A program made the translations under genes and the position numbers. Positions 29,607 to 38,315 of a stretch of 64,000 nucleotides of DNA are shown here, in pieces. Under the pieces are notes generated by a model. It was not told where the DNA came from. It saw only the letters and a program-made list of their open reading frames with translations, and did not search any database. Origin of the DNA: Mesorhizobium silamurunense (GTDB lineage Bacteria; Pseudomonadota; Alphaproteobacteria; Rhizobiales; Rhizobiaceae); NCBI RefSeq assembly GCF_014843825.1, contig NZ_JHQR01000047.1, positions 1 to 64,000 of the forward strand, written 5' to 3'. Numbering within the stretch: the stretch's first letter is position 1; each line of letters starts with the position of its first letter.

Positions 29607-31979
29607 TTAGAAACGGGTCGCTATGCCGAAGTTGAATTCCTGCACGTCGTCGCCCGGCTGCTTCTCGACCGGAATCGCATAATCGATGCGGATCGGCCCG
29701 AACGGCGAAGCCCACATCAGGCCGACGCCGACCGAAGCGCGCAAATGCATGTCAGCCGATCCCGGCTTGATCAGGCTTGGGTCAAGCTTGTTGCCATAGA
29801 GCGTCGCCGCGTCGGCGAACACCGCGCCACGCAGGCCGAAGCTTTCCGGAATGACCGGCAGCGGGAACTGGGCTTCCGCCGACGCATTGAAATAGGTCGT
29901 GCCGCCGAGATGGTCGCCGCTGCTGTCGCTGGCAATCGGGCCAATGCCGCCATAGGCGAAACCGCGGATCATGCGGTCGTTGCTCTGGAAGTGATCGAAG
30001 ATACGCAGATCGCCATTGCCGTAGCCTGCGATATAGCCCGCGCCGCCCGACACCAGGCCGACCAGGTCGAGCTGCTCGGACAAGGTCTGGTACACGCTTG
30101 CACGGCCGGTCAACTTCACCCACTTGGCGTCACCGCCGAGACCAGCGACCTCCGTCGTGCCGGTGATATAAAGACCCTCATGCGGGTTCTTCATGTCGTC
30201 GATCGTGTTGTAGACCAGACCGAGACTGACCGAAGACTTGACCCACGGGCTTTCGGCAACGCCGTCCCGTATCGCCTGGGAAATGGTGCACTTGCTCGGA
30301 TCGTAGTTCCCGCTTGCGTCCAAGCAGCCATCCGCAAGGGTATATTTCTCTTGCGAGATATTATACGCCAGCTGCGTCGAGATGCTGTCGGTGATCGGCA
30401 GACCGAAGCGGATGGTCGCGCCGGTGACGTCAGTGTCGTAGTGATTGTACTCACGGGTCGACTTATAGATATCGAAGCCCGCCGCAATGCGCCGGCCGAG
30501 GAAATACGGCTCGGTGAAGGAGATCGCGTAGTCGCGCGAGTGCTTGCCGCCGCCGGCCGACAGCTTGATGTACTGGCCGCGGCCGAGGAAGTTGCGCTCG
30601 GTGATCGAACCTTCGACGGATGGGCCCGGCGTGTCGCCACCGGTCGAATAGCCGGCGCCGACCGAGAACTCGCCGGTCGACTTCTCGACCACGTCAACGA
30701 CCAGGACGACCTGGTCGGGAGCCGATCCGGGAACAGTCGAGATGTCGACTTTTTCAAAGTAATCCAGTGCTTCCAGCCGCTTCTTCGCGCGCTGGATGAG
30801 AACCTGATTGAACGCGTCGCCTTCGCTGACGTCGAATTCGCGGCGGATGACATAGTCGCGCGTGCGGTCGTTGCCGCGGATTTCGATGCGCTCGACATAG
30901 GCCTTGGTGCCCTGGTCGATGGTGTAGACGACCGAGATCGTATGATTCTCGAAATTGCGGTCGCCGCGCGGCGTCACCTGGGCAAAGGCGTAGCCCGAAC
31001 CGGCGACCTTCTCGGTCAGCGCGACAATCGAATCCTCGACGTCCTTGGCGTTGTAGACATCGCCCTTGTGGGTCTCGACCACCGATTCCAGCGACTTGGA
31101 GTCGACTTCGGGAATGGTGCTCTCGACGCTGATGTCGCCGAAGGTGTAGCGCTCGCCTTCCTGCACGGTGATGGTGACCGTGTATTTGTTGGTGGTGTCG
31201 TCGAGCTCGCCGACAGCGGAAACGACCTGGAAGTCGGCATAGCCGTGATTGTAGTAGAAGCGACGCAGCAGCTCCTGGTCGGCGCGCAGCTTGTCCTCGT
31301 CATAGACGTCGTCGCGCAGCACGAACGAAAGCCAGGACGAACGTTTGGTGTTGATCACGTCCGAAAGGCGGCGGCTGGAAAACGCGCTGTTGCCAACGAA
31401 GTTGATGGCCGCGATCTGGGTACGGCCGCCTTCGTTGATGTTGAAGACCACGTTGACGCGATTGTCGCCGAGATCCATGATCTGGGTGGTCACGGCAGCG
31501 TCGTCGCGGCCGATGCGCCGATAGGCGGCCTTGACCGCCTCGACGTCGGCATCGAGCGCCTGCTGCGAGAAGGTCGCGCGCGGCTTCAGCTGGATGGCAG
31601 CCTGGAGCGCGTTGTCCTTGAGCTTCTTGTTGCCCTGGAACAGGACCTGGTTGACGACCTTGTATTCGGAAACCTTGACGACCAGGGTCGAGCCGACCTG
31701 ATTGATCTGGACGTCCGAGAACAGCCCGGTGCCGAACAGCGCCTTCACGGCGCTATCGATATCGGCGCTTGAAAACGCCTTGCCGGGCTTGATCGAGATG
31801 TAGTTGCGGATGGTTTCGGCATCGACACGCTGGTTGCCGCTGACCTCTACCCTGCTGACCACCGCTGCTTCGGCTACCGATGTGGCAACGAACTGCACTG
31901 CGAGCGCGCCTGGCAAAACCAGGGCGGCGGACAAAGCCGCCGCGGACGCGGCGCTCAGAAACTTGGATGCTGCCTTCAT
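29607..31979 (-). CDS. bamA: Outer membrane protein assembly factor BamA
   Basis: Essential outer-membrane insertase for beta-barrel proteins. It is 790 aa from the ATG at 31979, giving a signal peptide MKAASKFLSAASAAALSAAL...VAEA. Five POTRA domains follow (about residues 40-390; VVSRVEVSGNQRVDAETIRNYI starts the first). The C-terminal 16-strand barrel includes the conserved FGPIRIDYAIP region and ends FGIATRF with a terminal aromatic. It sits between rseP and lpxD. Confidence 0.96.
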   Translation of the reverse strand: MKAASKFLSAASAAALSAALVLPGALAVQFVATSVAEAAVVSRVEVSGNQRVDAETIRNYISIKPGKAFSSADIDSAVKALFGTGLFSDVQINQVGSTLVVKVSEYKVVNQVLFQGNKKLKDNALQAAIQLKPRATFSQQALDADVEAVKAAYRRIGRDDAAVTTQIMDLGDNRVNVVFNINEGGRTQIAAINFVGNSAFSSRRLSDVINTKRSSWLSFVLRDDVYDEDKLRADQELLRRFYYNHGYADFQVVSAVGELDDTTNKYTVTITVQEGERYTFGDISVESTIPEVDSKSLESVVETHKGDVYNAKDVEDSIVALTEKVAGSGYAFAQVTPRGDRNFENHTISVVYTIDQGTKAYVERIEIRGNDRTRDYVIRREFDVSEGDAFNQVLIQRAKKRLEALDYFEKVDISTVPGSAPDQVVLVVDVVEKSTGEFSVGAGYSTGGDTPGPSVEGSITERNFLGRGQYIKLSAGGGKHSRDYAISFTEPYFLGRRIAAGFDIYKSTREYNHYDTDVTGATIRFGLPITDSISTQLAYNISQEKYTLADGCLDASGNYDPSKCTISQAIRDGVAESPWVKSSVSLGLVYNTIDDMKNPHEGLYITGTTEVAGLGGDAKWVKLTGRASVYQTLSEQLDLVGLVSGGAGYIAGYGNGDLRIFDHFQSNDRMIRGFAYGGIGPIASDSSGDHLGGTTYFNASAEAQFPLPVIPESFGLRGAVFADAATLYGNKLDPSLIKPGSADMHLRASVGVGLMWASPFGPIRIDYAIPVEKQPGDDVQEFNFGIATRF

Positions 31980-32050
31980 CGGGCTTTTGTACCTTTTTCT
32001 CGTAGTCCCCACGGCGAGAAAACCGGACGTGCGGTATTTTCCCTTACCGT

Positions 32051-32106
32051 ATTAACCGGATTTTCCCTACACGCAAGGCTCCCGGTTAATTTGTATTTAC
32101 TTAACC
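32051..32106. promoter_or_regulatory. Cluster of TTAACC/GGTTAA half-sites upstream of bamA
   Basis: ATTAACCGG (32051-32059) and CCGGTTAAT (32082-32090) form a perfect 9-bp inverted repeat with a 22-base spacer. A further TTAACC lies at 32101-32106. They sit 72-127 bases upstream of the bamA start in AT-rich DNA between rseP and bamA. The arrangement suggests a regulator binding region at a bamA promoter. TTAACC resembles a CtrA half-site, but the spacings do not match TTAA-N7-TTAA. Confidence 0.4.
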
Positions 32107-32197
32107 CTGATGCGTGGCTTTCGCGTCACGCATATCCCCACGCATGGTAAACGGCGTCTCAATATGGCCGGGCCCGAAGCCAAATTTCTTCATGATT

Positions 32198-33340
32198 TCA
32201 GCACCCAAACAGATCATTCCAAAAAACGAAGCCCATGAATCCGAGCACCAGAAAGAGACCCGCCCGGTAGGCTATCTCCATCATCCGCTCCGACACAGGC
32301 CGCCTTATGACGGCCTCCACGCCGTAGAACAAGAGGTGGCCGCCGTCGAGAGGAGGAATCGGCAGAAGATTGAGAATCCCTATCCCGACTGACAAGAATG
32401 CAACAAGCTGCACCAGCCACTCGAAGCCGAGCTTGGCTGCCTGACCCGACATTTTTGCGATCTTGATCGGTCCGCCGAGCTGACACTTGTCCTCGCGCCC
32501 GATGACAAACCGCTTCAGGAACTGGCCGGTGCGCTCGATGACATGCCCGGTTTCCTCGAAAGCCGCCGCCAGCGCGCCCGCGGGCGTGTAGGAGACCAAT
32601 CGCGGCTGCCCGAGCTCGGCGTTGTTGGCGACGCCGATGATCGCCACCTTGACCTTGTTGCCCAGCGCATCCTGCTGCTCCATCGGCTCCGGCGTCGCCG
32701 TGACGGTGATTTCGGTGCCGTCGCGCAACATGGTGAAAGTGATGGCGTCGCCGGCGCGGCCCGAGACCAGGCGCTGAACGTCGGCGAAGGTCTCCACCTT
32801 GCTGCCGTCGACTTTGACGAATCGGTCACCGGGCTGGATGCCTGCCCGCGCCGCCGGGCTGCCGGCGGTGACTTCGGCCACGGTCGGCTCCATGACCGGG
32901 CGGCCGTATAGCGAGAACAGCACCGCGAAGACGGCGATCGTCAGCAGGAAATTGAACAGCGGTCCGGCGACGACGGTCGCCGCGCGTTTCCAGATCGGCT
33001 GGGTATGGAAGGCGACCTTGCGCTCGGCCTCGGTCAGCGATTCGAGGTCTTCGGCGCTCAGCTGGCTCGATGACGCATTCATGTCGCCGACGAATTTGAC
33101 GTAGCCGCCGAGCGGGATGGCGCAAAGCTTCCAGCGGGTGCCGTGGCGGTCGTTGAAACCAAAGAGTTCCGGGCCGAAGCCGATGGCAAAAGCCTTCACT
33201 CCGATGCCGCACCAGCGGCCGACAAGGTAGTGGCCCATCTCATGGACGAACACCACGACGGTAAGCACGAACAGGAACGGCACCAGGGTGCCGAGGACAA
33301 AGCCTTGCGTGCTGAAGAGCGCGTGAAGAATCTCGTTCAA
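32198..33340 (-). CDS. rseP: RIP metalloprotease RseP
   Basis: Inner-membrane site-2 protease that cleaves anti-sigma factors and signal peptides. It is 380 aa. Zinc motif HEMGH is at residues 33-37 in the first helix. A PDZ domain is central (about 125-200, GIQPGDRFVKVDGSKV). The third ligand region NLLPIPPLDGG is near residue 330, and a last helix follows. It is in the conserved order cdsA-rseP-bamA, with about 218 bases to bamA. Confidence 0.95.
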   Translation of the reverse strand: MNEILHALFSTQGFVLGTLVPFLFVLTVVVFVHEMGHYLVGRWCGIGVKAFAIGFGPELFGFNDRHGTRWKLCAIPLGGYVKFVGDMNASSSQLSAEDLESLTEAERKVAFHTQPIWKRAATVVAGPLFNFLLTIAVFAVLFSLYGRPVMEPTVAEVTAGSPAARAGIQPGDRFVKVDGSKVETFADVQRLVSGRAGDAITFTMLRDGTEITVTATPEPMEQQDALGNKVKVAIIGVANNAELGQPRLVSYTPAGALAAAFEETGHVIERTGQFLKRFVIGREDKCQLGGPIKIAKMSGQAAKLGFEWLVQLVAFLSVGIGILNLLPIPPLDGGHLLFYGVEAVIRRPVSERMMEIAYRAGLFLVLGFMGFVFWNDLFGC

Positions 33341-33443
33341 GTCATGCCCTCAAATTCGCCCAGCGCGACCGTCCGCCGCGACTGTGGCATCAATCCGGGC
33401 GAATCCGTGGCACGCGTCGTTTTTCGCCCAGCGGCGACGCCAT

Positions 33444-34259
33444 TCAGTTTGGAAACAGCCCCGTTGCCGGATGATCGGCGCCCGCCGCAATCCAACCGAT
33501 GACGTACAGGGCAAAAGCCGCCGCGACAAGCCCATCGACCCTGTCCATGACACCGCCATGCCCAGGAATCAGATTGCTCGAATCCTTGCAGCCGTGCCGA
33601 CGCTTGACCCAGGATTCGAAGAGGTCGCCGACCTGCGAGACGATCGAGAGCACCAGCGCCACGAGACCGAGCATGACGAGATTGTCCGCTCTGGCCGCGA
33701 TTGCCAGCAGCAGTCCGGCGACAACACCGCCGACGGCGCCGCCAAGCGCGCCGCTTTGCGTCTTGCCGGGCGAGATCGACGGCGCCAGCTTCGGGCCGCC
33801 GACCGCGCGGCCGACGAAATAGGCCGCTATGTCGGTCGCCCAGACCACCGCGAACAGAAAGAGAATGGCGATCAAGCCGGCATGGTCGCTACCACGCAGC
33901 AGCGCCAGCGACAGGCTGGAGAGAGACGCATAGGCCAGGCCGGCTGCGTCCCAATGCGTCGTTCCGCGCATCTGAGCGCCGGCGACGGTGATGACGACCA
34001 GCGCCACCACAAGGATCAGAAGCCAGGCCGCCGGCACGCCGGCAATCAGGGTGCCGACAAAAGCCAGCAACAGCGCCTCCGGCAAAAAGCCCAGGCTCCC
34101 GCCGGTAGCAGGGCGCGACATGCGCGACCATTCGTAGAATATGATGGAGGCAAGGAAGCTGCAGAACAGCCGGAACGGCAGCCCCCCGAGCCAGGTGAGC
34201 GCAAGCGTGACCGCCGCCATCACGATGGCCGAGATGACGCGCTGCTGGAGATTGCTCAT
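33444..34259 (-). CDS. cdsA: Phosphatidate cytidylyltransferase
   Basis: Makes CDP-diacylglycerol for phospholipid synthesis at the inner membrane. It is 271 aa with about 7-8 hydrophobic segments. The CDP-alcohol signature is complete near the C-terminus: SWVKRRHGCKDSSNLIPGHG followed by GVMDRVDGL. It lies 11 bases after uppS. Confidence 0.94.
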   Translation of the reverse strand: MSNLQQRVISAIVMAAVTLALTWLGGLPFRLFCSFLASIIFYEWSRMSRPATGGSLGFLPEALLLAFVGTLIAGVPAAWLLILVVALVVITVAGAQMRGTTHWDAAGLAYASLSSLSLALLRGSDHAGLIAILFLFAVVWATDIAAYFVGRAVGGPKLAPSISPGKTQSGALGGAVGGVVAGLLLAIAARADNLVMLGLVALVLSIVSQVGDLFESWVKRRHGCKDSSNLIPGHGGVMDRVDGLVAAAFALYVIGWIAAGADHPATGLFPN

Positions 34260-34270
34260 CGATGCCGGCG

Positions 34271-34990
34271 CTACAAGGCGACGTCGCGGGCGGCGAGCCC
34301 GCCGAAACGGCGCTCCCGGCCGGCAAAGTCGCGCAGGGCGTCGGCGAGATGCTCCCGGCTGAAGTCCGGCCAGTAACAGGGCAGGAAGACGAGCTCACTG
34401 TAGGCGGCCTGCCACAAGAGGAAGTTCGACAGCCTGAGCTCGCCGCTGGTGCGGACCACCAGGTCGGGATCGGGAATGCCTTCGGTGTCGAGCGAACCGG
34501 CAAAGCTCTCCATCGTGATCGCGTCGCTTGTCATCTCGCCGCGCGCCACGGCGGCGGCAAGCTTGCGCGCGGTGCGCACGATCTCGTCGCGGCCGCCATA
34601 GTTGAAGGCGATGACCAGCGTCAGCGCCTCGTTGGCCGCGGTCAGCGATTCGGCTTCCTGCAGCAGGCCCCTGATGTCCGGCTGCAGCCCTTCCCTGTCG
34701 CCAATCACCCGCACCCGCACGCCGTTCTGGTGCAGTTCGGCGAGATCGCGGCGGATGAAGAGCTTCAAGAGACCCATCAGGTCGCTGACTTCGGATTTCG
34801 GCCGCGACCAGTTTTCCGAAGAGAACGCGTAGACCGTCAGGTAGGAGATGCCGAGCTCAGGCGCGGCGCGCACCGTCTTGCGCAAGGCCTCGACGCCGGC
34901 GCGATGGCCGGCAAGCCTCGGCATGCCGCGCGCCTTGGCCCAGCGTCCATTTCCGTCCATGATGATCGCGACATGCGCGGGCGTTGCCAT
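34271..34990 (-). CDS. uppS: Isoprenyl transferase (undecaprenyl diphosphate synthase)
   Basis: Builds the C55 lipid carrier for peptidoglycan and polysaccharides. It is 239 aa. The substrate motif [17 protein letters not shown] (residues about 6-22, catalytic Asp) is present, with [13 protein letters not shown], and [20 protein letters not shown] and F..CYWPDF near the C-terminus. It lies 32 bases after frr and 11 before cdsA. Confidence 0.95.
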   Translation of the reverse strand: MATPAHVAIIMDGNGRWAKARGMPRLAGHRAGVEALRKTVRAAPELGISYLTVYAFSSENWSRPKSEVSDLMGLLKLFIRRDLAELHQNGVRVRVIGDREGLQPDIRGLLQEAESLTAANEALTLVIAFNYGGRDEIVRTARKLAAAVARGEMTSDAITMESFAGSLDTEGIPDPDLVVRTSGELRLSNFLLWQAAYSELVFLPCYWPDFSREHLADALRDFAGRERRFGGLAARDVAL

Positions 34991-35022
34991 GGTCTCGCTT
35001 TCGAGCCGGTGAGAAACCGACC

Positions 35023-35577
35023 CTAAACCTGCATGATTTCAGCTTCCTTATCGGAAAGCAGGTGATCGATGGTGCTGATCATCTCGTCGGTCAGCTTCTG
35101 TACCTGGTCGGAGCGCTTGCGATGATCGTCCTCGCTGATCGTGCCGTCCTTTTCGGCCTTCTTGAGGAAATCCATGCCGTCGCGACGGACATGGCGAACC
35201 GCGACGCGGGCGTTCTCGGCATAGCCATGCGAGATCTTGACCAGTTCCTTGCGGCGCTGCTCGTTGAGCTCGGGCAAAGGAATCCTCAGATTGGTGCCGT
35301 CGACGATCGGATTGAAACCGAGATTGGCTTCGCGGATAGCCCGGTCGACGGCGCTGACCATCGACTTGTCCCAGACCGAGACCGAAATCATGCGCGGCTC
35401 CGGCACCGTGACGTTGGCCACCTGGTTGATCGGCATCGTCGTGCCATAGGCCTGCACCTGGACGGCGTCGAGCAGGTTGCTGGAGGCGCGACCGGTGCGC
35501 AGCGAAGCGAGATCGTGCTTGAAGGCCGCGACCGCCCCGTCCATGCGCCGCTTGAGATCGTCATACTCGCCACTCAT
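35023..35577 (-). CDS. frr: Ribosome recycling factor
   Basis: Releases ribosomes from mRNA after termination with EF-G. It is 184 aa from [19 protein letters not shown]; an ATG two codons earlier is also possible. The hallmark [12 protein letters not shown] (residues about 27-38) and the C-terminal helix ending [12 protein letters not shown] are present. It sits between pyrH and uppS. Confidence 0.95.
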   Translation of the reverse strand: MSGEYDDLKRRMDGAVAAFKHDLASLRTGRASSNLLDAVQVQAYGTTMPINQVANVTVPEPRMISVSVWDKSMVSAVDRAIREANLGFNPIVDGTNLRIPLPELNEQRRKELVKISHGYAENARVAVRHVRRDGMDFLKKAEKDGTISEDDHRKRSDQVQKLTDEMISTIDHLLSDKEAEIMQV

Positions 35578-35667
35578 GATCATCTCCTCGACCCGTTCGC
35601 CGGGTTCACTGCTTGTCTTCTAGTCTCGTCCGGAAACCGGCAATTATTTAGCCGACCCCGGCCCCGG

Positions 35668-36390
35668 TCAATTGTCCGCGACGATCGTGCAACGGCCGCC
35701 GCCCCTCAGAATTTCGCCGAAACCACCTTTTTCGTGGATCGAATAGACGATTATCGGAATGTTGTTTTCGCGCGCAAGTGCAATCGCGGCCGTATCCATG
35801 ATCGTAAGCCCGCGTTTTATGACTTCGGCATGACTTATGCGGTCGAAGCGCACCGCGTTCGGATCCTTTTTCGGGTCGGCCGAATAGACGCCATCGACCT
35901 GCGTGCCCTTGAACAGCGCGTCGGCGCCGATCTCGGCGGCGCGCAGCGCCGCGGCCGAATCGGTGGTGAAGAACGGATTGCCGGTGCCGCCGGCGAAGAT
36001 CACCACCTTGCCCTGGTTCATATAGGCGGTCGCCTGGCGCTGCGAGAAGCTTTCGCAGAGCTCCGGCATGGCGATGGCCGAAAGCACCACGGCATCGACG
36101 CCGATCTTGTTCAGCGAGGTGCGCAGCGCCAGCGAGTTGATGACGGTGGCGAGCATTCCCATGTGGTCGCCGGTGACGCGGTCGCCGCCCTTGGAGGCGA
36201 CGGCCACGCCGCGGAAGATGTTGCCGCCGCCGATGACGACGCCGACTTCGATGCCGAGCGCCCGCGCTTCGGCAATGTCGGCCGCGATGCGATCGACGAC
36301 CGAAACGTCGATGCCGAAATGCTGTTCTCCCATCAACGCTTCGCCCGAAGCTTTCAGCAAGACACGTCGATAGAGGGGCTTCACCGTCAT
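35668..36390 (-). CDS. pyrH: Uridylate kinase
   Basis: Phosphorylates UMP to UDP. It is 240 aa from MTVKPLYRRVLLKASGEAL (ATG at 36390); longer in-frame starts lack family conservation. GVVIGGGNIFRG, the UMP-binding GDHMGMLATVINS and GGTGNPFFTTD are present. In most rhizobial relatives pyrH follows tsf; here an aldo-keto reductase/LysR module lies between, so pyrH must have its own promoter, probably within 36391-36486. Confidence 0.95.
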   Translation of the reverse strand: MTVKPLYRRVLLKASGEALMGEQHFGIDVSVVDRIAADIAEARALGIEVGVVIGGGNIFRGVAVASKGGDRVTGDHMGMLATVINSLALRTSLNKIGVDAVVLSAIAMPELCESFSQRQATAYMNQGKVVIFAGGTGNPFFTTDSAAALRAAEIGADALFKGTQVDGVYSADPKKDPNAVRFDRISHAEVIKRGLTIMDTAAIALARENNIPIIVYSIHEKGGFGEILRGGGRCTIVADN

Positions 36391-36486
36391 CTGGTTCCTC
36401 GAAAATCTCGGCGCGGGCAAATCTGGAGGCGAAAGCTGCCCCGCTTCGCCTGGCGGCGCTGGCACGACGGTTCGACCCGATACACG

Positions 36487-36516
36487 AAGGGCGCGGCGAT
36501 GTCACGCCGCGCCCTT
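36487..36516 (-). terminator. Hairpin after the aldo-keto reductase gene
   Basis: AAGGGCGCGGCG and CGCCGCGCCCTT form a perfect 12-bp stem with a 6-base loop, starting 25 bases past the aldo-keto reductase stop and about 97 bases before pyrH. There is no clear T-run, so termination efficiency is uncertain. Confidence 0.6.
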
Positions 36517-36540
36517 GCGCAAAATCCCAGGCTTTTTCGA

Positions 36541-37650
36541 TCAGTTGCTGCTGACGCTGACCGCCTCGCCTTCGATCAGGACCGGCAGAGAATAGCCGGA
36601 CGGTTTGTCGCCGGTCGCGGCGCCGCCGGTCACCCTCCCCTGGATCTCGGGCCCGAAATAGGAATGTGGGAACGGTGCCGGCATGTTGCTCGCCGAACCG
36701 AGCCGCTTGCGGAGCTCTGGAGCAATCGAAAAATCGAGCGCCGCGAGATTGTCCTGCAATTGGGCAAGCTTCGTCGCGCCAAGGATGACTGTGGCGATGC
36801 CGGGCTGCGTCGCCGCCCAGTTGAGCGCTACCTGCGCCATGCTGCGGCCGAGTTCGGAAGCCACCTTCTCGAGCTCGGCCACGATTGCCCAGTTGCGGTC
36901 GCTGAATTTCTGGAAACCCGGATGCGTGGTGTTGCGAAAACCATCGAGCCGCCCGGCGTTCCCGGCCTGCGTCGGGCGGTATTTGCCGCTGAGCAGCCCG
37001 CTGGCCAGCGGGCTCCAGACCATGATGCCGGCGCCGTGACGTGTCGCGAAAGGCACGAATTCATGCTCGATCGTGCGCTCGGTCAGCGAATATTCGAGCT
37101 GCAGGGCCGAGATCGGCTCATAGCCGCGCAGTTCGGCGATCGCCTGTGCCCGGCCCGCATACCAGGCCGGCACGTCGGAAAGGCCGACATGGCGTATCTT
37201 GCCCGCGCGAACGAGGTCGTCTAGCGTCCGCAACACCTCCTCGGCCGGCGTCAGCCTGTCCCAGACATGCATGAGATAGAGGTCGATATAGTCGGTTCCG
37301 AGGCGCTTCAGCGAAGCGTCCACGGCGCGCATGATGTTCTTGCGGCCGTTGCCGCCGGCATTCGGATTGCCGGGATCCATGTTCATCGTGAATTTGGTGG
37401 AGATCACCGCCTTGTCGCGCAAGCCGCGCTCGGCGACGAATTCGCCGAGCCAGGTCTCGGCGGTACCGCCCGTGTAGAGATCGGCGGTGTCGAAGAAATT
37501 TCCGCCTGCCTCGACATAGGCATCGAACATGGCGCGGGCGGTTTCCCTGTCAGCGCCCCAGCCCCATTCTGTGCCGAAGGTCATGGTGCCCAGTGCCAGC
37601 CGGCTGACGCGCAGGCCGCTGTTGCCAAGCGTGTAATAGGTCATGCTCAT
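36541..37650 (-). CDS. Aldo/keto reductase
   Basis: NAD(P)H-dependent oxidoreductase of the YajO/Tas-like group, 369 aa. The N-terminal YYTLGNSGLRVSRLALGTMTFG and the catalytic set are visible: Asp and Tyr in FFDTADLYTGGTAE, Lys in ISTKF, His in LYLMHVWD. NADP-binding segments IMVWSPLASGLLSGKY and VILGATK lie towards the C-terminus. The substrate is unknown. It is cotranscribed with the NTF2-like gene upstream and is divergent from a LysR regulator that probably controls both. Confidence 0.9.
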   Translation of the reverse strand: MSMTYYTLGNSGLRVSRLALGTMTFGTEWGWGADRETARAMFDAYVEAGGNFFDTADLYTGGTAETWLGEFVAERGLRDKAVISTKFTMNMDPGNPNAGGNGRKNIMRAVDASLKRLGTDYIDLYLMHVWDRLTPAEEVLRTLDDLVRAGKIRHVGLSDVPAWYAGRAQAIAELRGYEPISALQLEYSLTERTIEHEFVPFATRHGAGIMVWSPLASGLLSGKYRPTQAGNAGRLDGFRNTTHPGFQKFSDRNWAIVAELEKVASELGRSMAQVALNWAATQPGIATVILGATKLAQLQDNLAALDFSIAPELRKRLGSASNMPAPFPHSYFGPEIQGRVTGGAATGDKPSGYSLPVLIEGEAVSVSSN

Positions 37651-37679
37651 GATGTGTTCCGATCGTGCTTGATGTCTGA

Positions 37680-38207
37680 CTATTGGCCGGGGGTCGACTT
37701 GACCCAGGGATTGCCGCGCTCATGCGTCATGCGGAAGGTGAAGCCGTCGACCTTCCAGCCGGCGCCGGAGCGGATAAGGTGGTGCTCGTAGGTGCCCCAG
37801 ACTTCCCATAGCGGGTCGCCATTTCCTTCCATCCGGTTCCAGGCATAGCCGTTGGAACGGACGGTCGCCGTATCGGCCTTTATGTCGATCTGATGGTTGG
37901 TTCGCAGATGCAGGCTGGTCTTGCTGCCCTTGAGGTTAGCCGCCCAGGTGCCGATCAGGTCGTCGGAGGCGATGGTGGCCGGCGGCTGCCCGGAAAGGCT
38001 GCTGAAATCGACCGTGACGCGATCGGCGAAGTAGCTGCGCGCAAGATTCCAGTCCTGCGCATCGACGGCGCGGTCGATGGCATCCGCGATGCGGATGACC
38101 GCGCGCTCGTCGGCAAGCGCCTGCCAGCCAGCCGGTTCGGCTCCACCGGCATCGACCGGCGCCAGCGCCAGTCCTGCCACGAAAGTCACATGTCTCAACG
38201 CATTCAT
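37680..38207 (-). CDS. Exported NTF2-like (SnoaL-type) protein
   Basis: A 175-aa protein with an N-terminal hydrophobic segment that may be a signal peptide (residues 1 to about 22, ending DAGGAEPA). An NTF2-like fold follows: IADAIDRAVDAQDWNLARSYFADRVTVDFS, LIGTWAANLKG, and a C-terminal WEVWGTYEHHLIRSGAGWKVDGFTFR beta sheet. SnoaL-like proteins bind or convert small molecules; no specific reaction can be assigned. It lies 29 bases upstream of the aldo-keto reductase in one unit and faces a LysR gene. Confidence 0.8.
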   Translation of the reverse strand: MNALRHVTFVAGLALAPVDAGGAEPAGWQALADERAVIRIADAIDRAVDAQDWNLARSYFADRVTVDFSSLSGQPPATIASDDLIGTWAANLKGSKTSLHLRTNHQIDIKADTATVRSNGYAWNRMEGNGDPLWEVWGTYEHHLIRSGAGWKVDGFTFRMTHERGNPWVKSTPGQ

Positions 38208-38277
38208 GTCTCTTCTCCTCGAGCATCAGCCCGCCGCCGATGTGCTGGTGACAATATGGGCCGACGTATCGATAAGA

Positions 38278-38292
38278 TTGCATTGTTCGCAA
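38278..38292. promoter_or_regulatory. Candidate LysR binding site in the divergent promoter
   Basis: TTGC-ATTGTTC-GCAA is a dyad containing a T-N11-A core, the general LysR-type regulator motif. It lies 23 bases before the LysR start and 70 bases before the NTF2-like gene, the usual position for control of both directions. Confidence 0.55.
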
Positions 38293-38315
38293 AGACTGTG
38301 CGATATCATTCATGA

